Shown here: positions 24,884 through 38,099 of the stretch, piece by piece | Position numbering within the stretch: position 1 is the first letter of the stretch | Layout of the letters: each line of letters starts with the position of its first letter | NCBI GenBank assembly: GCA_013399875.1 | Contig: VXAZ01007626.1 | Span: 62,001 to 126,000, forward strand | Origin: Gymnorhina tibicen | Lineage: Eukaryota; Chordata; Aves; Passeriformes; Artamidae | DNA length: 64,000 bases | Direction of reading: 5' to 3' | The notes under the pieces: model-generated | The model's input: only the letters and a program-made list of their open reading frames with translations | Told to the model about the DNA's origin: nothing | Databases searched by the model: none | Program-made: the position numbers and the translations under genes

Positions 24884-27539
24884 GTAAGATGCTTCTGTCT
24901 CCAAATGTCTCTCAGTGATCTCGGATTCCAGAATCTTGCCATAAGATGCCAATATAGGTGTTTTATGTGGAAATTTAAATAGTTACTTTTCAACATTCAA
25001 CAAATAATAGCTGCTGAACTGCTATAATTACTAATTATTTTATGATTTCTGAAAACTTGGATTCAATGCATGAGCATAATGTGTCTACCAATCATCTTTA
25101 GGAAAATTTAAACTAAATTTTTATCAAATGATTTGGTGAAAAGATATTATTGAGACCCGGACAACTTCTATTTGTCAGAAGAACAAGGATAAATAGGTTT
25201 TCTCAACATAAATCATCTGGCAGGTAAAATTATAAAGTCTTACTACTGGCTGAACTATTTCCCTCCCATGGGAATGATTAAGATTTAGAGTAAATATGCA
25301 CAACAGAAATACTTTAAAAGTACTCTCAGGACTGGCATAATTTTATTTCTTAATTGAATTTGGCTTTATTGTACAAAAGTGGGAGATAGAAGCAGCAAAT
25401 GAAACACTGAGTCAGCCCACAGTTCAAAGATGACAAACCCATTACCAACCAAATTTTCGTATACTGACCATAGGAAATTGTTCTTTCTTGAATACAACTA
25501 GGAAAGGTTCAAATTCCACAGAAAAGCTTCCCTCAAGGCCTCTATTATAGCTGTGCGTCCCACAGCCCCAGCCTTTGTCTCTGAGCCCCCTTTTCCTGTC
25601 TCATAAAACTTCTCTCTTGCTTCTTCCTGGAGTCATTTTCTCTCCTCATTACACTGATTTTCAAAACAGGTCCGTGTTGAGAACTGCAGGTACCTGCCAC
25701 TCCATCCAACCAACACATGTTTTGTGGGAGGAGAAATAATGGGAATTTACTCAGATACATGTTGCCAAGTAATTATAAGGGCTGGGGAGGGTGCAAGAGA
25801 GGTGAAGTATTCTCACTCTGGAAGTGAGCCTGGACAGGTTGAAGGCAGAGAGATTAGGGATAGGGGCACTGCAGTCTTTGAGTTCAGCAGCAAAGGGTAG
25901 ATTAGTAGAAGCTTGAAGTAGCTTTCAGCAGCTTCCTCAGGACACTGCAGGCCCAGCTCTGAGCTTACTGGGGCTTTTGATGCCCCCACCAGTACAGGCT
26001 GGCGTGGCAGGCACTTACATTTTGCAAAACACATTCAAAACTAGAGGCTACCCAGCGGCCAAGCTCCAAGAGCCCACAGCAAAGCTGGGAGGCACAGCAG
26101 CATAACTGAACGTGTTCACAAGCAGCTGCTGGGTTCCTCCTTGTTTGTATGAGCACTGGCATAATCTACATTTCCTGTTGGCTCCCACCTCCTGCATTCA
26201 TTACAAATTGTGTCTCAGCCATGGGATTGCATGTGGGATCTTGAGGGAAGACCTTTGGCCTTGCAGCTTCCCATCCCACCTTCTACCCCCAGGCTGCTGG
26301 AGCCCTTGTGAACACCGGGGGCTTGGTGGAGCTGGGCTTCTGTGGTTCAGCTGGAAGTCTGCACAGACAGTTTATCCTTATGCACTTCTGTCTGCTAGAG
26401 AAGATCATCCAGACTGTTTTAAGTAAAACCAAGCTCTTTTTTTTTTTACCTAACAGGCTTCTTCTTCCAAGACTACTTGATGTGAAGTTTTCCCTGTACT
26501 TTGATTTTGCATGTTTTTTCTCTTTTTAACTAAAATACATTTTAAACTGTATAGCCTCACTTCTTTTTTGGGAGGGCAGAAAGTCCTCTCTTCACTGCTT
26601 ACCCAGGTTTCTGCCTCTGCTGTAGGATGTCATATCCCAACGTTGTCAGTCTAAAGTTGATGGAGTATCAAAAATTCTTAATGTCCTTAATAGCTAATGC
26701 AAAAAGAAGTGTTCTTCTCCACTAACAATGGCACTGAGAAAACCCTCTTGTAAATTTTACAGTGTCTTTTTTTTTTTCTGGTACTGTTCAAGTTCTCCTT
26801 TAGAAGAAGAGTGAAGAATGACAATTCAAAGATGCAGCAAGATTTTTGATATTTGTATGCAGTCTGCTTCTCTTTCTGTCTCATATACATTCTCCACACT
26901 GACACAAATCTACACTCTGGCAGTTCAAATGCTTGTAAAGAGGGGGAGATATCACCACACAGAGATTAATTTTTTTTAAAACACCTATCATTTGGTGCAA
27001 TCTGCTGCCTCCCAAAGGCAAATAATAATAATATGAGGGATATATTCTCTCATAAAATTATTTTACTGGCCTTCTTCACCTTCAGCAACTGTTGGTTTTG
27101 TCCCTCCTGACATTGCAGCATGTGCAAAATAAATTTTTATTTGCCTTTGGTTCTAGAAGCTTCTATTTTTACAACATTTAACAAGTTAAATGATTGCTAA
27201 CTGAAAAGATCTTTTTATTTGTTACCATTAGCCCTACATATGATAACAAATTGGGAATTTTTTCATATGCATAGTTCACCTGTCTACATGTTTTCGTACC
27301 TACAGTTCCAGGTTACACCTCTGAAGAAGCCACCTAGAGGGTTATATATTATAGTTGAAAGGTTACAAATTATAGTTAAATACCTTGTGCCATTTCCATA
27401 GCCTTTGTAATAAAACTTGGTCCAGGTTGTTCTGGAGAAGCATTTGCTTAATCACATGAGCCACCAGATTCTTACAGCACAAACATCTAGTGCAAAATAA
27501 TTTTATTTTTTCTTTTTCTCTGTCAACTCTGTGAGGCAG
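24884..27539 (+). other. MOCOS: MOCOS intron (2656 bp)
   Basis: The intron is bounded by gtaaga and ctgtgaggcag. It is mostly AT-rich; 25540-26400 is less so and holds several chance-size open frames on both strands. Short T runs occur near 26435 and 26770. No recognisable gene, RNA or mobile element is present. Confidence 0.85.
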
Positions 27540-27666
27540 ATTGAAGGAGCCGTTGGAAACAGAGGAATTAATCCGACGTTTCCGTGCCAACATTGTCATC
27601 AGTGCACCAGAGTCCTTTGAAGAAGAAGAGTGGGCTGAGATTTCAATAGGTGCTCTGCAATTCCAG
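27540..27666 (+). CDS. MOCOS: MOCOS exon: MOSC domain, RFRANIVIS segment
   Basis: One base completes Arg346, then 42 codons (residues 347-388) end in phase 0. The exon encodes LKEPLETEELIRRFRANIVI followed by SAPESFEEEEWAEISIGALQ and FQ. The Arg-Phe-Arg-x-Asn-Ile-Val pattern and the later Glu-x-x-Trp-x-Glu-Ile-x-Ile-Gly are diagnostic of MOSC proteins. The acceptor is gtgaggcag|ATTG; an alternative AG four bases upstream would break the frame, so phase decides the start. The donor CAG|gtgtga is weak from +3 onward. The 160-residue open frame on the opposite strand (27363-27845) is a shadow of this exon. Confidence 0.95.
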
Positions 27667-29970
27667 GTGTGAACTTTTCTCTCTTGTCCATGTCCCAGTC
27701 TATCACAAAGCACTTTGATTCCTGGAGACAAACCAGTTTTTGCAAGGCTTTGACTAGAAGATGGGCAGCATGGTTTGTGCAGGTGAAGTTTATGAAGTGT
27801 GTTAAAAAAAAAAATGTAGTGTGTCCTGTGACAAACATACTTCAATATATTTGAGAGGTTTTGACATAATTCTCCACACTTTTATTGAATTTTGTAATTC
27901 ATAGCATTTCTTATCTTTATCTATCTGAACTGAATAATAATCAGGTTTTTTGAGGCAGAGTTTACAGTACATATTTAGCCAGGACATCAACAGAGAACAC
28001 TTGTTGCTGTTAAGCACAGTAGTCCAAATGTAACCACACATTGCTGCACATCAAGCAACTGATTGCCAAAAGACTGGACATGAATACAAGTGAACTTGTC
28101 GTACTCATGGTCTATTGCCTTCTGTTGTATACATTTTATTCTAATCTCCACTCAAGGAATGTTTCTAATTCTAGTCTGGTAGGGTTTTTTGGTATGTTGT
28201 GCTTCATATCATAGCCAACAACCAATGTACTTTGTTCTGTAAGGAAAGTGCTGAAGAGTCAGACCTTGTTTGCAAATACATTCTTTTAAGAAAAACTCTT
28301 AACAAAGAATCTGTAGGAGCTGCAAGTGAAACCTAAGGGAATGATGCACACATGTATTACGTGTTCTGTTGAATTTGTCTGGCCTAGAGATATGAAATAT
28401 GTATTTGAAGATGCTTTGCCTAGGATGTTCAAGTGGCTTATTCACAGTTTCCTTAGAGGTTATAATTAAGGTGTGAATAACAGAAGTGCCAAGGTCAAAT
28501 CTAGAAGCTGTGATAGACATCACTCCTAGTTTTTTTGTGGTGAGCATACTGTAAGAAACTTTTTCAGCAAGGGTGGAAATTATTACTTATCTGCTCTCTT
28601 CTTATGTGTACTTTGATCAGCAAGCTGCAATACGATTTACAGAAAATTGAGGAAAAATTCCTATAAGTAAAAAACAAGGAACACAAAGGACAAAATCCTT
28701 GGTGTATAGCTTCTTGGAGGCTGGAGTTACACTGGGGAGTTCTGCTGAGGATCCTGTTGATAAGTTACTGTAAAACTACAAACTAAAAAGGCAGCCCTGC
28801 TTCTGGCATTGATATACTTTAGGAATACAAGGCAAAAATAGAAAAGCTTATGCAACTTGCATTGTCTTTCCCCATCTCTGCTAAGTCCTTCTTCAGATAC
28901 TGATATAGTAACAGTAGAAATTATGTTAATTCTTCTTGATGCCATGAAAATGGTAGAAGCTGTTGAACAGAGTAAAGCAGGGAAAAAATATTTCCTTCTC
29001 TGTCTTGTTGTTCTTTTAATTAGAAAAAAAAAATTAAAGCTGTAGAAAATCATTTTCTAAAAGAGCTGATGTATGTTGTTGATGATTACACTGAAGAGTT
29101 ATACAAGTAGTCCTAGGTGCATCTCAAAAGCCTGAAATATCACTTCAGATCAGCACAGAAAATGTTTGAAGTGTACAGTTTAAGTATTTTCCCTATTTGA
29201 AATTTATGACACATTTTACAAAAGTAGAATGTGTATGCTGGGATACCGTAAGAATTAATTTCGGTAATGTAGAGCTTTGCTAAAGTTAGGGAAGCAGTGT
29301 TAAGTGAAAGTGCAATATGTCGTCCTTCTCCATTTTAAAGCTCTAAGAAGAAATTTGTTGCAGGTTAATTTTACTCCTAAAAACACTCCTTAGTTCAAAC
29401 AACAATTAACTTTATGAACAATTACATATGATGTTAACATTATATGTAATAGATGATAGAGGATGAATTGTTTCTTCTGATTAATAAACTTGTATATGTA
29501 AATATTTTACATTCTAATTATCTAAAAGTGCCATGCATATAAGAAAGATAGTGTGCATTTCAGCTGAACTAAAACAGTCCCAAGAAAATCTTCCTTGGGT
29601 TGAATCCTCAGGCACTGGCTTAATTTTGTATTCAGTTCTTTGGGCAAGCAGCCCTGCTAACCCACAGAAGAAGGGAAGCCATCCGGAAATACAAATATGT
29701 AAATGTCTGGTATTTCTCAGATTCTGTCTCTGAGAAAGTTTTCCTTAAAAAAAGAAAAAAGTGAATTAAAAATTCAGTGAGACTTTTGCAAGTAGACCTA
29801 CTACATTAGGTGAACAGACCTGACCTTTTACATAATGAAAGCTTGAAAAACCACAGGAAAAGTATGCAAAAGGTATGTGTTTAAGATATTATTGTGGTCA
29901 GAAGCTTGTACTGTTCAATGTCATACTGCTTTGATAAACAGCCATGAACTATCTTTAACTAAAATTTCAG
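27667..29970 (+). other. MOCOS: MOCOS intron (2304 bp)
   Basis: AT-rich sequence from gtgtga to aaaatttcag. It holds short poly-A runs near 27805 and 29025 and nothing I can assign to a gene, RNA or repeat family. Confidence 0.88.
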
Positions 29971-30075
29971 GTTGTGGGTCCATGTAGCAGATGTCAAATA
30001 ATCTGCATTGATCAACAGTCTGGGGAACGAAACAAAGAAATTCTGCAGTCCCTGTCTGCTGCTAGAGGTAGAAAG
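29971..30075 (+). CDS. MOCOS: MOCOS exon: MOSC cysteine motif GPCSRCQIICID
   Basis: This exon has exactly 35 codons, in phase 0 at both ends (residues 389-423). It encodes VVGPCSRCQIICIDQQSGER followed by NKEILQSLSAARGRK. The Gly-Pro-Cys-x-Arg-Cys-Gln...Cys-Ile-Asp-x-x-x-Gly motif is the most conserved MOSC block. In the mARC paralogues the equivalent Arg-Cys cysteine coordinates molybdenum, so this segment is expected to sit at the cofactor in MOCOS too (family knowledge, not shown here). The acceptor is aaaatttcag|GTTG and the donor is AAAG|gtcagt. Skipping this exon would keep the reading frame but remove the cofactor-site motif. Confidence 0.96.
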
Positions 30076-33000
30076 GTCAGTACAGTACTTCAAAATAGCT
30101 GTAATGAAAGATGTAGTGACTTTATTGCATGGGTAGTGAAATATCTGCTGAGAGAATATTCACAGTTAAGTTGTTGTGCTAATCGCTACCATTTGGATTT
30201 TTTCTGTAAAAAGAGGATGCACTTACAACCCAGATATTACATGGTTTATTTCCACAAAATGCTCAGTACATTTTTTATTTAGAAATGGACTATTAATATG
30301 CATTATTTTTAACTGTGCTTGCTTTTATTCAGTGTGTACTTCTTTACAGTGTTCTTATTTTGGTCTTAAAAACACAAGCTGATGCACTGATGTCTTTTAT
30401 GAAAAGAAATATGCAGAAAAATCAGAAAGTGTTTGGAATTATGCAGTTGGCTTGTAAGACTGCACTTTGTTCTTACCCTGGGAAACTAGTTAGCAGGAAA
30501 AACAGTGCAGATGTGAATATAGTCAAAATGGAGAGTAATTGCTTAAGAAAGTGACCAGAAAGTAAGTGTGAAATACAGTTGTTTATTTGAGGTCCTGCTT
30601 CCTAAGGTTGCATTGCTTCTTGGAACTGAGAGTGCTCAGATGATGGCTAGACAGTTCGGCATCCTAAAAGCTTCACAAATCTCGTCATACATATTTATTT
30701 AGCAGAAAATCCTTTTTCAAAATTCATTGCTTCCTGTTGGTTAAGCTTCTGTTGTTAAAGTGTCTCAGGCAGTCAGGGCTCGGGAGCCTCGCCAGTACCA
30801 AACACCAGAGACCAGGCACAGCACTGGCACAGAGCAATAACAAATAGGCTGAAAATCATTCACCCAGACAATGCACAAACAAGTTACAAATACTGCATTC
30901 TATGTTTGGACCAAAAAAAAAAAAATTGATTCGTCTCAGTGACTCATTAAACAAACAAAGGGCTTTCTTTTGTTGGCTGTTATCCTTGGTGAATAGCTCC
31001 TCTGGCTCCGTGTCGGAGCCAGCCCAGTGCAGTGAGCTGGGGAGAGGCGCAGGCAGGGCCTGCTGTCGAGGCACAGCTTCCCCTGACCTGAGGTGACTTA
31101 GGGTTGCACAGCAGGCTCTGCTCCAGGTCACCACAGTACATGAGCCTCTGGGAGGTGAGCTTCTGGCCACGATGGGTAGCCTGAGGACAGGGGCCCTTTC
31201 TGGGTAACGGTGAGCCACAGCTGGGGCATCTGGGACACTTCAGAGCACATTTGGGCACTCTGGGCAGGGATGCTCCCTGCTGCCACATGGGGTGTAGTAT
31301 GCAGAGGACTTTTTCTGCCCGTGTGGGTTTTACTGGGTTAAGACTTGGAACCTCTGTAGAGAGAAAGCACTCTGTACTCAGGGAGAAAATGGCAACAAAA
31401 CCTTACTCGGGATACAGATTCTCAAGCGAGATAAAGCATCTTCTGCATGTTTCCCACAGCAAAGATGAGCTCCTCTTTCACTCTGATTAATTCAGCAATG
31501 AAGAGATATTCTTGATACAAGCACTGCTAGAACCAAGTGACTCGTTCAAACAGGACTAAGGCAAAGAGAGCAATCCAGCCTCTCGAGATGAAGCTGGAGC
31601 CAGATAAAAGCCACCCGTCGAGGCGAGGCAGGCGCTGCTGATCACCACGGGGGAGTGCTCTGTCTCCCTCAGCTCTGCGCCGATACTCACGCTGCAAACA
31701 CACGGGCATTCAGCCTTTTTTATTTTTCCCAGCCTTCAGCGCTGCTGGCAGATGGGATCTTGTGAGCATGCCCTGCTCTGCATAAGGGTGAGTCCTCTGG
31801 GTTAACTGACAGCTGAAAGGGAGAGTTTGCACTGGTAGCTTTGCCTGGTCTGGTCTGGGAAGACCTCTGAGCCCATCCCACCTGCAGGTCACCTCTGTGG
31901 TGATGGGCAGCAGCTGATTATCAGTGAGCAGCACGCAGGAAGGACGAGGCCATTTTCGGTGTGCTCAGCAGACCTAGCAGAGGACATTGAGCCAAACCTT
32001 TCACGGCTCACAGTGGGGAAAGAGAAAGAACATCGAGTTCATGTAACTGTGTTAAATTGCAGAGCTAATCCTTTGGTGACTCATATCTCTACCATGTGCT
32101 TTTCTGCTAAGGAGTCACCTAATGGACTTCATTCTCTTTTTTTTTTTTTTTTTTTTTAATCAGATGCAGATTCAGTGAAGGAATTTAGCAGTGTTTTCTC
32201 CCATCAGTCAATAATCTGATTCAAACTACAAAAAACAGCTATTGCGGAAAAATAAGATTTAATATAATTTCCCAGTTTTTTGAAAAGCTGCTGTAGCTAG
32301 TTGATTGCCAAAACATTAAAGATAGTGCACAGATTATCTGTTAAAGATACAGATATCAATATTTACCATTTTGTTTTGTTTTTTCCAGGAACATCAACCT
32401 TAAAAAATTACATTGAAATTTATCAAACAAGTAGCCCAAATAGCAGCACTGCCAATGAACTTCAATAATGAGCTAAATAATGTAAGGCTTGTAAAAGGTA
32501 GCTCGATATTTATTTCTGAAATCCTGTTTTTCTCCATTCCTCTGAGACTCTGAGAACCTGGAACTTCAAACTGAAAGACTGAGCTTTTGCATAGATGGAT
32601 TGCAGCTGAAAGTCAGAACCAGCTACTGTAATTAGCCACACAAGCAATTTGCATGTTTCCTGATAAATGTAAAGCATGGTGCTGAGGCCTTGCCAGCTGC
32701 TTTTTATGAAACCTTTTATGTCATTGTTTGACATAAAATGCAAACACCTCTACAAAGTGAACTTGAGCTCTGCATTCTGAAGAAACACTCATTAAGGAGT
32801 CCTTCTGTAATTTTTGCCTGGAAAGGAAAGATGAGCTCTCCTCATGTGACAGAGTGTTCTCTGTTACTGCAGGAGATTAGGAAAGACTAGATAACTACAT
32901 TAAGCAAATGGCCACATGCTGTTTCACATGCCTCACCACCTGATGCATGGAAAAGGGAGAACACTGAATTCTTGCCTCTCCTTGGTGTTTTGCAGATGCC

Positions 33001-36000
33001 GTTTAGCGCTAATGATAGCGGAAGCCCTGTGGGTAGATTTGCAGCAGTGCTATAAGCTGGGACTTGCTGTCAAGGTAGCAAAGGGAATTGTTGCGTTAGC
33101 AGTCTGCCCTGGTCTAAATGTATGGATAGCAGTACATCAAGGGAAATCCATTATGTTTGCACATGCCTTTGTACACTAAAAGGCTTGTGTTTTTTCCTGG
33201 GGGCTGTTGATCCTCCTTTATGTATCTCATTGTGTCTTGGGAGAGCTTTCTTTCATGCAGAATTAGATGCTGTGCCTTTGGATTGCTTACTGAAACGTTA
33301 GCAAGGATAGCAAATGATTTCTCATGTCTGATGCATCATTATCATTATTTTCATAGTAATGCAGGGCTTTACACCATGCAATGCTTTTCATTTAAATATC
33401 TGGAACATTTGAGAACAGTGACTGTTGTAATTAATAGACCTCTGAAATAATATGGTTCTCTTTTCTCATTGGTGGCTGAACTGGAAAATGCATTTATTTA
33501 AGGAAGAGCAAAGGAATATCAGTTCTTAAGAAAACATTCTACAGTCCAGATATTCTCAAAAGAACAGTATGGGGTTTTATTGCCACCAACTTAAAAATTT
33601 CCCTTTTTCCAATATAAAAAATCAATATGTCAAAAGTGAGTACTTCCACTCTCCTATTTTGTAAGGCTTTAAGTTTTGGTAAATCTAAAGCTAATAAAAC
33701 ATTCTTACATTAACAAAGAAATTCTGTTTTAATAATTGCATCTCCCAAATCTTTGGATAAGAGGGAGGTTATGTTATCGTATGAATAAATGATCAGACCT
33801 GGACAGGTAAAGTTATCTGCTGGGAGATGGCAGCTGAGAGCTACATCTGGGAGCAAAATCCAGAACTCATGCATCCAAAGCTAAGTATTAGCATGCAGTA
33901 TGATTTATGTGCTTGTTACACATTCTAGCAGGGTACTTTCCTACCAAGTTCTAGTCTGTGTTAACTGATTCTTCATGATCTGTAGCTCGCAGGCGTCTCA
34001 CCTCAGGCCTTAGTCAGATGTAGCCCCTCAGGTTTCTATCTTACAAAAGGGAATAGTGCGCACAGGGTATTTCTCTGTCAGTGAATTTCTGAGCAGAGCA
34101 TATTACTGTTGATCCAGTAAATGAACTTGAAACAACATGCAAGAATGACAACATTTCATAGCTCCTCCTGTAAGTGAGTGTGATGACTATCATATGATTC
34201 ACTGTTGGCAAGAATATGTATGTTTCCTCTATTTCTCCCAGCAGTGAAGTGGTCTGCTTTTTCCTAATCAAGAAGCTTTGAATTTTTGTCCCTGTAACAT
34301 TTTACAGTGGTGGGAAGAGTCTCTACTGCCAGATAAAGCCACGGAGTTCACAGTCGTGCACTCCCTGCCCAGTTCTTGGTGTGTTCTGGGAAGATTATAT
34401 GCAGAATAAAATGCCCTTGAACTCAGGAAAAGGTAGCAGCAGCAGGCAGAGATTATGCAGTTCACTGTAATAACTCTGCAGGCTGTAAACTCTGCATCTG
34501 AAAGCCTCGTTTTTCATCAGAAATGTGAGAAGGGCTGATTTCTACATTTTATCTTTCTCTGGAAACAGAGCTGAAGTGGCAGATGCAGCTTTTGTGGTTG
34601 CTTGGCAGGGGTGTGTGTGTGATTGCTATTATCAGTACTTGCTGAGTCATTGTTTGTAATTATTGAAAAAACAGGAAAATTTACTTAAAAGATGTTAAAT
34701 CCACTTCTGGCAATCACAGGCTAAATTTTGGTTTTAAGAGCATTCACCAAAAGCAAAGGGGTTGGCAATTCCAAACAGGCATTAGTACTAAAATATGTGT
34801 AGCATCAGTATATCATCACCTTGGAAACTCCTTAGGCATTACTCACTGAAAAAACCACTGAGACTTTAGAAACCCAGAGAAGGAAAATACTAAGGACCAG
34901 TATTAAAACAGTATTTGAAAACTCTTGAATACAAGATATATTCAGACATGCATTTTCTTAAATAATTCTGAATGTTTTAAGGTGCATTAAAAAAAAAATC
35001 CTGCTAAATAATTTGCAATAACAAAAATTGATAAAGTAACTTCTTCAGAGTGACCAATCTGCCCAGATTTATTTTAGTCTCATTTTAAGATACACCAAGA
35101 TGACAGTACAGTAAATATAAATAAAAACTTCTCGAGCATCAAATAAGCTCATTTACATGGATGAGTTATAAAATTCCTTCCTGTTTGAAATGCAGTGTAT
35201 CATGAACTGATATTAATTTTACAATTCTTTTTTATAATTGCCTGATTTTTTAAAAAACAAAATCATGGTAGTTGTCATTTTTGCACTAGGGTGTAGGAGG
35301 TGAATCCAGGTTATTACCCACAAGGCTGAAAAATACATCATTTGTGCCAATAGAAAAACTTGTCAACGAATGAGAGAAAAGCAAAAATGGAGAAATAAGA
35401 CTACGTACTTTAATATTTTAAATGAAACAGTTACTAACACCATTATGGCATCATGGCTGATCCAACAGAATCACTGTGCTAGAGGGTTGGGATCTTACGA
35501 TGCTGCAGTCGTTCCTCAACATTAAATATTGAACACTGACCATAAGGACACAACCCTGTGTCCACCCAGCGTTGACACCATTATAGCCACTGGTACCCAA
35601 AAAGTGCCAGCAATAGGACAGGCCTGATAGGCCCAGCTCATGCCCTCTACATGTGATGTGCCAGTAAGATGAAGGAATGGCAGACGTAGCCAAAAGTACT
35701 TAAGCCTAGGGCCCATTTTTCTCGGTGTTTAGGATTATAAATTAAACAGAAAGACCCAAATTCAGAGTCTGTGGCCATTTTTGGATAGATCTCTGCTTTA
35801 CAGCATTTCTTATTTGGGAGTAGGTCTCAGTCTTGCCTCTCATGAATTCTTCAAAGACTAAAAGCTGTTCTGTGTTACCTCATTGTTGCATCTTTATTTA
35901 ATTATACAGGGCAAGAATAGGAGAAAACATACTGCCTTCATATTTCGGCTGTGAAATATGCTCCCTTAAACTCATCTAACACTATTTTTTTTATTTATTG

Positions 36001-37252
36001 CAATTCCTTTTACCCACTATTTTTTAAACCTGCTGTAAATGTAATTCGCTCAGTTTCAAGCTCATTGATCTGAACAATGGCAGTAAATGTAATCAGGAAA
36101 TAGAGAAGGATAATAGAATTTTGTTTTCAAGTAATTTCATTTGCTTATTTATTTACTTTACACTTTAGAATGGCTTGTACATTTTGGCTGTAGTCTACTT
36201 TTTTTTGAAACCTGCAAAAAGAGACAAGAAGATTAGTATTGGGTTTCCAAGGTCCTCAGCATAAAGAGCTAAGACTTTCTGAAGTCTAAAAATCAGTTAT
36301 CAATTTAACATTGTCTTCAGCGTTCCTTTTTTTCCTACTTTACATATTTTTTGATTAACTGTTATCTAATTCTTTGGAAAATATTGTCATGAGATGACAA
36401 GTCTTTTTCTTGCATATTTCTAAATTCTCCACTGCTGGAAAAAAAAACCACAAAACCACACCAGTCTCTTCCTGTGACATTTCCAGATCACACCCACAGC
36501 TGTAACATTCAACTGCTTGAGATCAAGACCTCACATAAGAATGCAGACACTCACATCAGGTTTTTGGTGCCTGTGAGGGTTGCATGGTCAGTGGGCAAAG
36601 TGGATATTCCATTCTTCTTTTCTTTATTACTCGGTATCACAAAGACATATTCTAAGTATTTCTAGTATTTATGCAGGATGGATTCACAGATAATGACACT
36701 TAACAGTGGGAGCAATAATAAAACAAACTTTCTGAATATTTTCTGTAAAGCATACTAAAATATTCATTAAAACAAATGAAGAGAAACTCGCAGAGGCTAG
36801 ACAGACTAAAGTTCTGTTAACAAAGCGAGTAATGAATCGTAGAAGATGCAAGACTTCCTCGCTGTTGGAACATACCAGTATTCCATGCTGCAGAGCCTTT
36901 GTTTGTGACAATGCATTAACTGTATTTGTCAAGGAGCCAGAGCAGTCATTAAATAACAAGACTGTGAGGGAGTGTGAATTACATATATGATACTATAGAA
37001 TGCATGATGAAATACTTGTTATTTATCCACTTACTTAAGCTATTCTTCTTGAATAGCATGGCGTTAGCTTTTGTTTACCAGTCTATTATAACTAATGAGT
37101 TAAGAATGTTCTTAATTACGTGGACATAGTACATACCTCCTTACTCTTAAAGCAATATTGTTCTTCTAAATGTATCTGGGTTGTGAGATCCTCTATAGAT
37201 TTGATTACCTAACATGCGCTGCACCTTAATAAATACTTTGGTTTTTTTTCAG
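30076..37252 (+). other. MOCOS: MOCOS last intron (7177 bp)
   Basis: The intron runs from gtcagt to ggttttttttcag. It contains an A13 run (30913-30925), a T21 run (32137-32157) and a perfect 9-bp-arm hairpin at 31002-31022. A G+C-richer patch (about 31000-31920) has open frames on both strands, but its CpG density is much lower than in the 16.4-16.8 kb block and no consensus exon was found. The rest (32160-37250) is AT-rich with no visible gene or repeat family. Confidence 0.85.
32137..32157 (+). repeat. Poly-T tract, T21
   Basis: An uninterrupted run of 21 T lies in the last MOCOS intron. It could be the reverse-strand poly-A tail of a retroposed sequence, but neither flank shows a recognisable retrocopy, so I record it as a simple repeat. 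Confidence 0.9.
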
Positions 37253-37399
37253 ACAAACTTTGGCATATACCTGATGAACCAGCCCTTGCGCTCATCCTTT
37301 TCAGACATTTTATCAGTTGGGTCTCAAGTGCTTCCAGTGCTGAAGGAGAATACAGAAATTCAGCCTCCAACATCCAGTGAAGAAAAATGTTCAGGGTAG
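37253..37399 (+). CDS. MOCOS: MOCOS terminal coding exon with stop codon
   Basis: The exon has 48 codons plus TAG at 37397-37399 (residues 424-471 of the visible fragment). It encodes TNFGIYLMNQPLRSSFSDIL followed by SVGSQVLPVLKENTEIQPPT and SSEEKCSG. The Phe-Gly-x-Tyr-Leu and Val-Gly-Ser-Gln-Val-Leu-Pro-Val motifs close the MOSC barrel, and a short Ser/Glu-rich tail follows, as in other vertebrate MOCOS proteins. The acceptor is ttttttttcag|ACAA. The nine exons add up to 1416 bases, exactly 472 codons including the stop, with no internal stop or phase clash. That supports an intact functional gene rather than a pseudogene. Confidence 0.96.
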   Translation, partial: TNFGIYLMNQPLRSSFSDILSVGSQVLPVLKENTEIQPPTSSEEKCSG

Positions 37400-38099
37400 A
37401 TTCTTTGGTGGAGATGAAATTTTTATGCAACTACAGGGAAAAGTCAGCTGCTAAAAAAAAGGAAAAAGCTTCCACTCATTTGCTTCTGGTAATTTTCTGT
37501 TTGCTGTAAATGTTATCAGATGGCAAAACTGTTGATAATTACAGCTCACCTACATGTTTTTGCTTGTGATTAGGTTGCAGCAGCCATAACTCTATTTTGC
37601 ACAATTGCTTCAGGATGCAACAGGTTTGATCAAGTTTTACTGGTGGATGACTCTCAAAACAAGCCCAACTTTGTTGTCAGAAAGCCACATCTCAATGAAG
37701 GAAAGTAAGCACAATAATACACTACTTCCTTCTGCTGCTTTGTCAAAACCCCAATTAGGAGAGAGGATGCAAGATATATTTTAGAGACAATGTGGGTGGG
37801 AAGAGAACAGTGGGAGAGTGGCATGAGAGTAGCAGTGCATTCAGCTTTTCCAAAAGGAAAGTAAAGGTGAGGTGTAGACAGTCTAAAAACAATAGAAAAG
37901 AGGGAATTATTGGGAAATCTCTGTCTTCCCTTTCAGAAGAGGATGCCAACAAGGCACAAAGATAATGAAGATTCAGGATGCCATTTGCAGAACACATTCC
38001 CTGTGAAAGAATTCCATCCACTTGTTCTCAACTTCTTTCTCTTCCATTTGTTACTTTTCTATCTGATTTATTTTATGTGATGTCTTCCCTGGGATGTTC

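Noticed and set aside
27363..27845. 160-codon minus-strand open frame
   Set aside because: It covers the conserved MOCOS exon at 27540-27666 in antisense, while the sense exon has correct splice sites and MOSC motifs.
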